From Amblyomma americanum (lineage: Eukaryota > Arthropoda > Arachnida > Ixodida > Ixodidae), in the NCBI RefSeq assembly GCF_052857255.1, contig NC_135502.1:186121806-186185805 (forward strand): a stretch of 64,000 bases of DNA. Reading direction: 5' to 3'. Made by a program: the position numbers and the translations under genes. Each line of letters starts with the position of its first letter. Positions within the stretch are counted from its first letter, which is position 1. The notes under the pieces are model-generated. The model searched no databases. It had not been told where the DNA came from and saw nothing but the letters and a program-made list of their open reading frames with translations. This document shows positions 61,239-64,000 of this stretch, in pieces.

Positions 61239-63110
61239 CGCTTAAACCGCGTCTACTATCCTTCGCAGGCTGCACCTAGAAGTTCCGAAGTGTTTCCAAG
61301 CCGAAAAACATGTGCGCCGGCCTGATCATCTCCTAAGGATTCTGCGCATGGAGTGGTCTGCGCAGGCCAGGCCCCCAGGCGCAGCATTTTAAAGCAGCAC
61401 GTCAGCGAACCGCCGGCACTCGCACGCAGCAGCAGTGGACGACACTAGAGAACACGGTTAAACTGCGTCTACTATCCTTCGCAGGCTGCACCTAGAAGTT
61501 CCGAAGTATTTCCAAAGCGAAAAACAAGTGCGCCGGCCTGATCATCTCCAAGGAATTCTGCGCATCGAGTGGTCTGCGCAGGCCAGGCCCCCAGGCGCAG
61601 CATTTAAAAGCAGCACGTCAGCGAACCGCCGGCACTCGCACGCAGCAGCAGTGGACGACACTAGAGAACACGGTTAAACTGCGTCTACTATCCTTCGCAG
61701 GCTGCACCTAGAAGTTCCGAAGTATTTCCAAGCCGAAAAACAAGTGCGCTGGCCTGATCATCTAACAAGGATTCTGTGCATCGAGAGGTCGCGGCAGGCC
61801 AGGCCCACAGGCGCACCATTTAAAATCAGCACGTTAGCGTTCCGCCGGCTCTCGCACGCAGCAGCAGTGGACGACATTGGAGAACACGCTTAAACTGCGC
61901 CTACTATCCTTCGCAGGCTGCACCTAGAAGTTCTGAAGTATTTCCAAGCCAAAAACAAGTGCGCCGGCCTGATCATCTCCAGGGATTCTGCGCATAGAGT
62001 GGTCAGCGCAGGACAGGCCCCCAGGCGCAGCATTTAAAAGCAGCACGTCAGCGATACGCCGGCACTCGCACGCAGCAGCAGTGGACGACACTAGAGAACA
62101 CGGTTAAACTGCGTCTACTATCCTTCGCAGGCTGCACCTAGAAGTTCCGAAGTATTTCCAAGCAAAAACAAGTGCTCGCCCTGATCATCTCCCAGGGATT
62201 CTCCTCATCGAGTGGTCTGCGCAGGCCACGCTTTCAGGCGCAGCATTTAAAAGAAGCACGTCAGCAATGCGCCGGAACAAGCACGCAGCAGCAGTATACG
62301 ACACAGGAGAACACCCTTAAACTGCGTCTACTATCCTTCGAAGGCTGCACTTAGAAGTTCCGAAGTATTTCCAAGCCAAAAACAAGTGCGCCGGCCTGAT
62401 CACCTCCAGGGATTCTGCGCATAGAGTGGTCTGCGCCGGCCAGGCCCCAGGCGCAGCATTTAAAAGCACCACTTCAGCGATCCGCCTGCACTCGCACGCA
62501 GCAGCAGTGGACGACACTGGAGAACACGCTTAAACCGCGTCTACTATCCTTCGCAGGCTGCACCTAGAAGTTCCGAAGTGTTTCCAAGCCGAAAAACATG
62601 TGCGCCGGCCTGATCATCTCCTAAGGATTCTGCGCATGGAGTGGTCTGCGCAGGCCAGGCCCCCAGGCGCAGCATTTTAAAGCAGCACGTCAGCGAACCG
62701 CCGGCACTCGCACGCAGCAGCAGTGGACGACACTAGAGAACACGGTTAAACTGCGTCTACTATCCTTCGCAGGCTGCACCTAGAAGTTCCCAAGTATTTC
62801 CAAAGCGAAAAACAAGTGCGCCGGCCTGATCATCTCCAAGGAATTCTGCGCATCGAGTGGTCTGCGCAGGCCAGGCCCCCAGGCGCAGCATTTAAAAGCA
62901 GCACGTCAGCGATCCGCCGGCACTCGCATGCAGCAGCAGTGGACGACACTAGAGAACACGGTTAAACGGCGTCTACTACATCCTTCGCAGGCTGCACCTA
63001 GAAGTTCCGAAGTATTTCCAAGCCGAAAAACAAGTGCGCTGGCCTGATCATCTAACAAGGATTCTGTGCATCGAGACGTCGCGGCAGGCCAGGCCCCCAG
63101 GCGCACCATT
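61239..63110. repeat. Right-family stretch with hybrid monomers
   Basis: Begins with an m1 monomer that switches into the end of m3 (AGGAGAACACGC then CCGCGTCTAC near 61230-61250), then m4, m5, a second GCGAACCGCC monomer and a hybrid m5/m6 monomer (about 61680-61760) lacking CTACTACATCC, then m7, m1 with a shortened AAGCAAAAACAAG (62161), a GCGCCGGCC/four-C hybrid, m4, m5 and m6. GAGACGTCGCGG at 63073 is a private change in the last m6. Confidence 0.72.
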
Positions 63111-64000
63111 TAAAAGCACCACTTCAGCGATCCGCCCGCACTCGCACGCAGCAGCACTGGACGACACTGGAGAACACGCTTAAACCGCGTCTACTATCCT
63201 TCGCAGGCTGCACCTAGAAGTTCAGAAGTATTTCCAAGCCAAAAATATGTGCGCCGGCATGATCATCTCCAGAGATTCTGCGCATAGAGTGGTATGCGCA
63301 GGCCAGGCCCCCAGGCGCAGCATTTAAAGGCAGCACGTCAGCTATCCGCCGCGACTCGCAGGCAGCAGCAGTGGCCGACTCTGGTGAACACGCTTAAACT
63401 GCGTCTACTATCCTTCGCAGGCTGCACCTAGAAGTTACGAAGTATTTCCAAGCCAAAAACAAGTGCGGCGGCTTGATCATCTCCAGAGATTCTGCGCATA
63501 GAGTGGTATGCGCAGGCCAGGCCCCCAGGTGCAGCATTTAAGAGTACCACTTCAGCGATCCGCCGGCACTCGCACGCAGCAGCAGTGGACGATACTGGAG
63601 AACACCCTTAAACTGCGTCTACTATCCTTCGCAGGCTGCACCTAAAAGTTACGAAGTATTTCCAAGCCAAAAACAAGTGCGCCGGCCTGATCATCTCCAG
63701 GGATTCTGCGCATAGAGTGGTCAGCGCAGGACAGGCCCCCAGGCGCAGCATTTAAAAGCAGCACGTCAGCGATACGCCGGCACTCGCACGCAGCAGCAGT
63801 GGACGACACTAGAGAACACGGTTAAACTGCGTCTACTATCCTTCGCAGGCTGCACCTTGAAGTTCCGAAGTATTTCCAAGCCAAAAACAAGTGCTCGCCC
63901 TGATCATCTCCCAGGGATTCTCCTCATCGAGTGGTCTGCGCAGGCCACGCTTTCAGGCGCAGCATTTAAAAGAAGAACGTCAGCAATGCGCCGGAACACG
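63111..64000. repeat. Right-edge monomers matching 49170-50060
   Basis: About four monomers that repeat the order seen at 49170-50060 (and 23850-24740): GCCCGCACTCG with AGCAGCACTGG, AAAAATATGTGCG, TGCGGCGGCTTG, GGTCAGCGCAGGACAGG and CACCTTGAAG, then m1. The join with the preceding m6 monomer at CATTTAAAAGCACC lies inside a monomer. GCCGCGACTCG at 63348 and AGAAGAACGTC at 63970 are private. The array continues past the window. Confidence 0.78.

Larger units (their letters stand above)
1..64000. repeat. Tandem satellite array, ~214-bp monomer, head-to-tail
   Basis: Every line of the window is a variant of one repeat. The TTTAAA landmark recurs at 215, 429, 645, 859, 1073 and 1288 and so on, a spacing of 214-216 bp that continues to the right edge, giving about 300 monomers. 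All copies have the same orientation and both window edges lie inside the array. I saw no inserted transposon, gene, tRNA, rRNA, telomeric repeat or long simple repeat. The monomer length of 214 is one more than a multiple of three, so any reading frame shifts phase at each monomer and soon meets a recurring stop (in CCTAGAAG, TTTAAA or TTAAAC). Open frames are therefore only about 60-130 codons long on both strands and none is credible as a gene. By analogy with known satellites this is centromeric or heterochromatic DNA; the family and species are not recognised. Confidence 0.97.

Noticed and set aside
1..64000. CRISPR array (regularly repeated sequence)
   Set aside because: The period of about 214 bp has no short repeat/unique spacer alternation. 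The entire monomer is repeated and no cas genes are present.
1..64000. tRNA- or 5S-derived satellite with Pol III promoters
   Set aside because: No A box and B box pair (GGTTCRANNCC) and no T-run terminator was found in the monomer.
1..64000. Trinucleotide CAG expansion
   Set aside because: Only about three CAG units per monomer are present and no long expanded run was seen.

Overview
The window is one uninterrupted tandem satellite array. No gene, RNA gene, transposon or unique DNA was recognised anywhere in the 64 kb. The monomer is about 214 bp (213-218 bp in the units measured), which gives roughly 300 monomers, all in the same orientation. It is fairly GC-rich and keeps many CpG sites. 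Each monomer carries recognisable landmarks in fixed order: a block around TACTATCCTTCGCAGG, then CTAGAAGTTCCGAAG, CCAAAAACAAGTG, CTGATCATCTCC, CTGCGCATAGAGTGG, GGCCAGGCCCCCAGG, GCATTTAAAAG, GATCCGCCGGC and CGCACGCAGCAGCAGTGG.

The source is almost certainly a eukaryotic centromere, pericentromere or other heterochromatic block, by analogy with known higher-order repeat (HOR) satellites. I do not recognise the satellite family and cannot name the organism. Only retained CpG and the lack of a known primate alpha-satellite monomer or canonical CENP-B box can be stated.

Layout. (1) 1-13734 is a left HOR family. A 4083-bp unit (19 monomers) is present as two almost identical tandem copies (about 1450-9652), flanked by copies of a roughly 1.45-kb segment and followed by a third partial copy. 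(2) 13735-17402 holds nearly three copies of a 1294-bp six-monomer unit. (3) 17403-20100 is a block of more diverged, irregular monomers with no long-range duplication that I could find. (4) 20101-46254 is a right HOR family built around a seven-monomer, 1505-bp core unit, rearranged into units of 3867, 4722, 7079, 5360, 1719 and 857 bp. (5) 46255-49186 is an island of left-family sequence inside the right family. (6) 49187-64000 is the right family again, with clean tandem duplications of a 2575-bp 12-mer and the 1505-bp 7-mer.

The organisation reads as repeated in-register unequal exchange or segmental amplification. Breakpoints fall inside homologous positions of monomers, so monomer phase is never lost. 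All open reading frames in the window are short, recur with the satellite, and are explained by the repeat itself. There is no gene interplay to describe.
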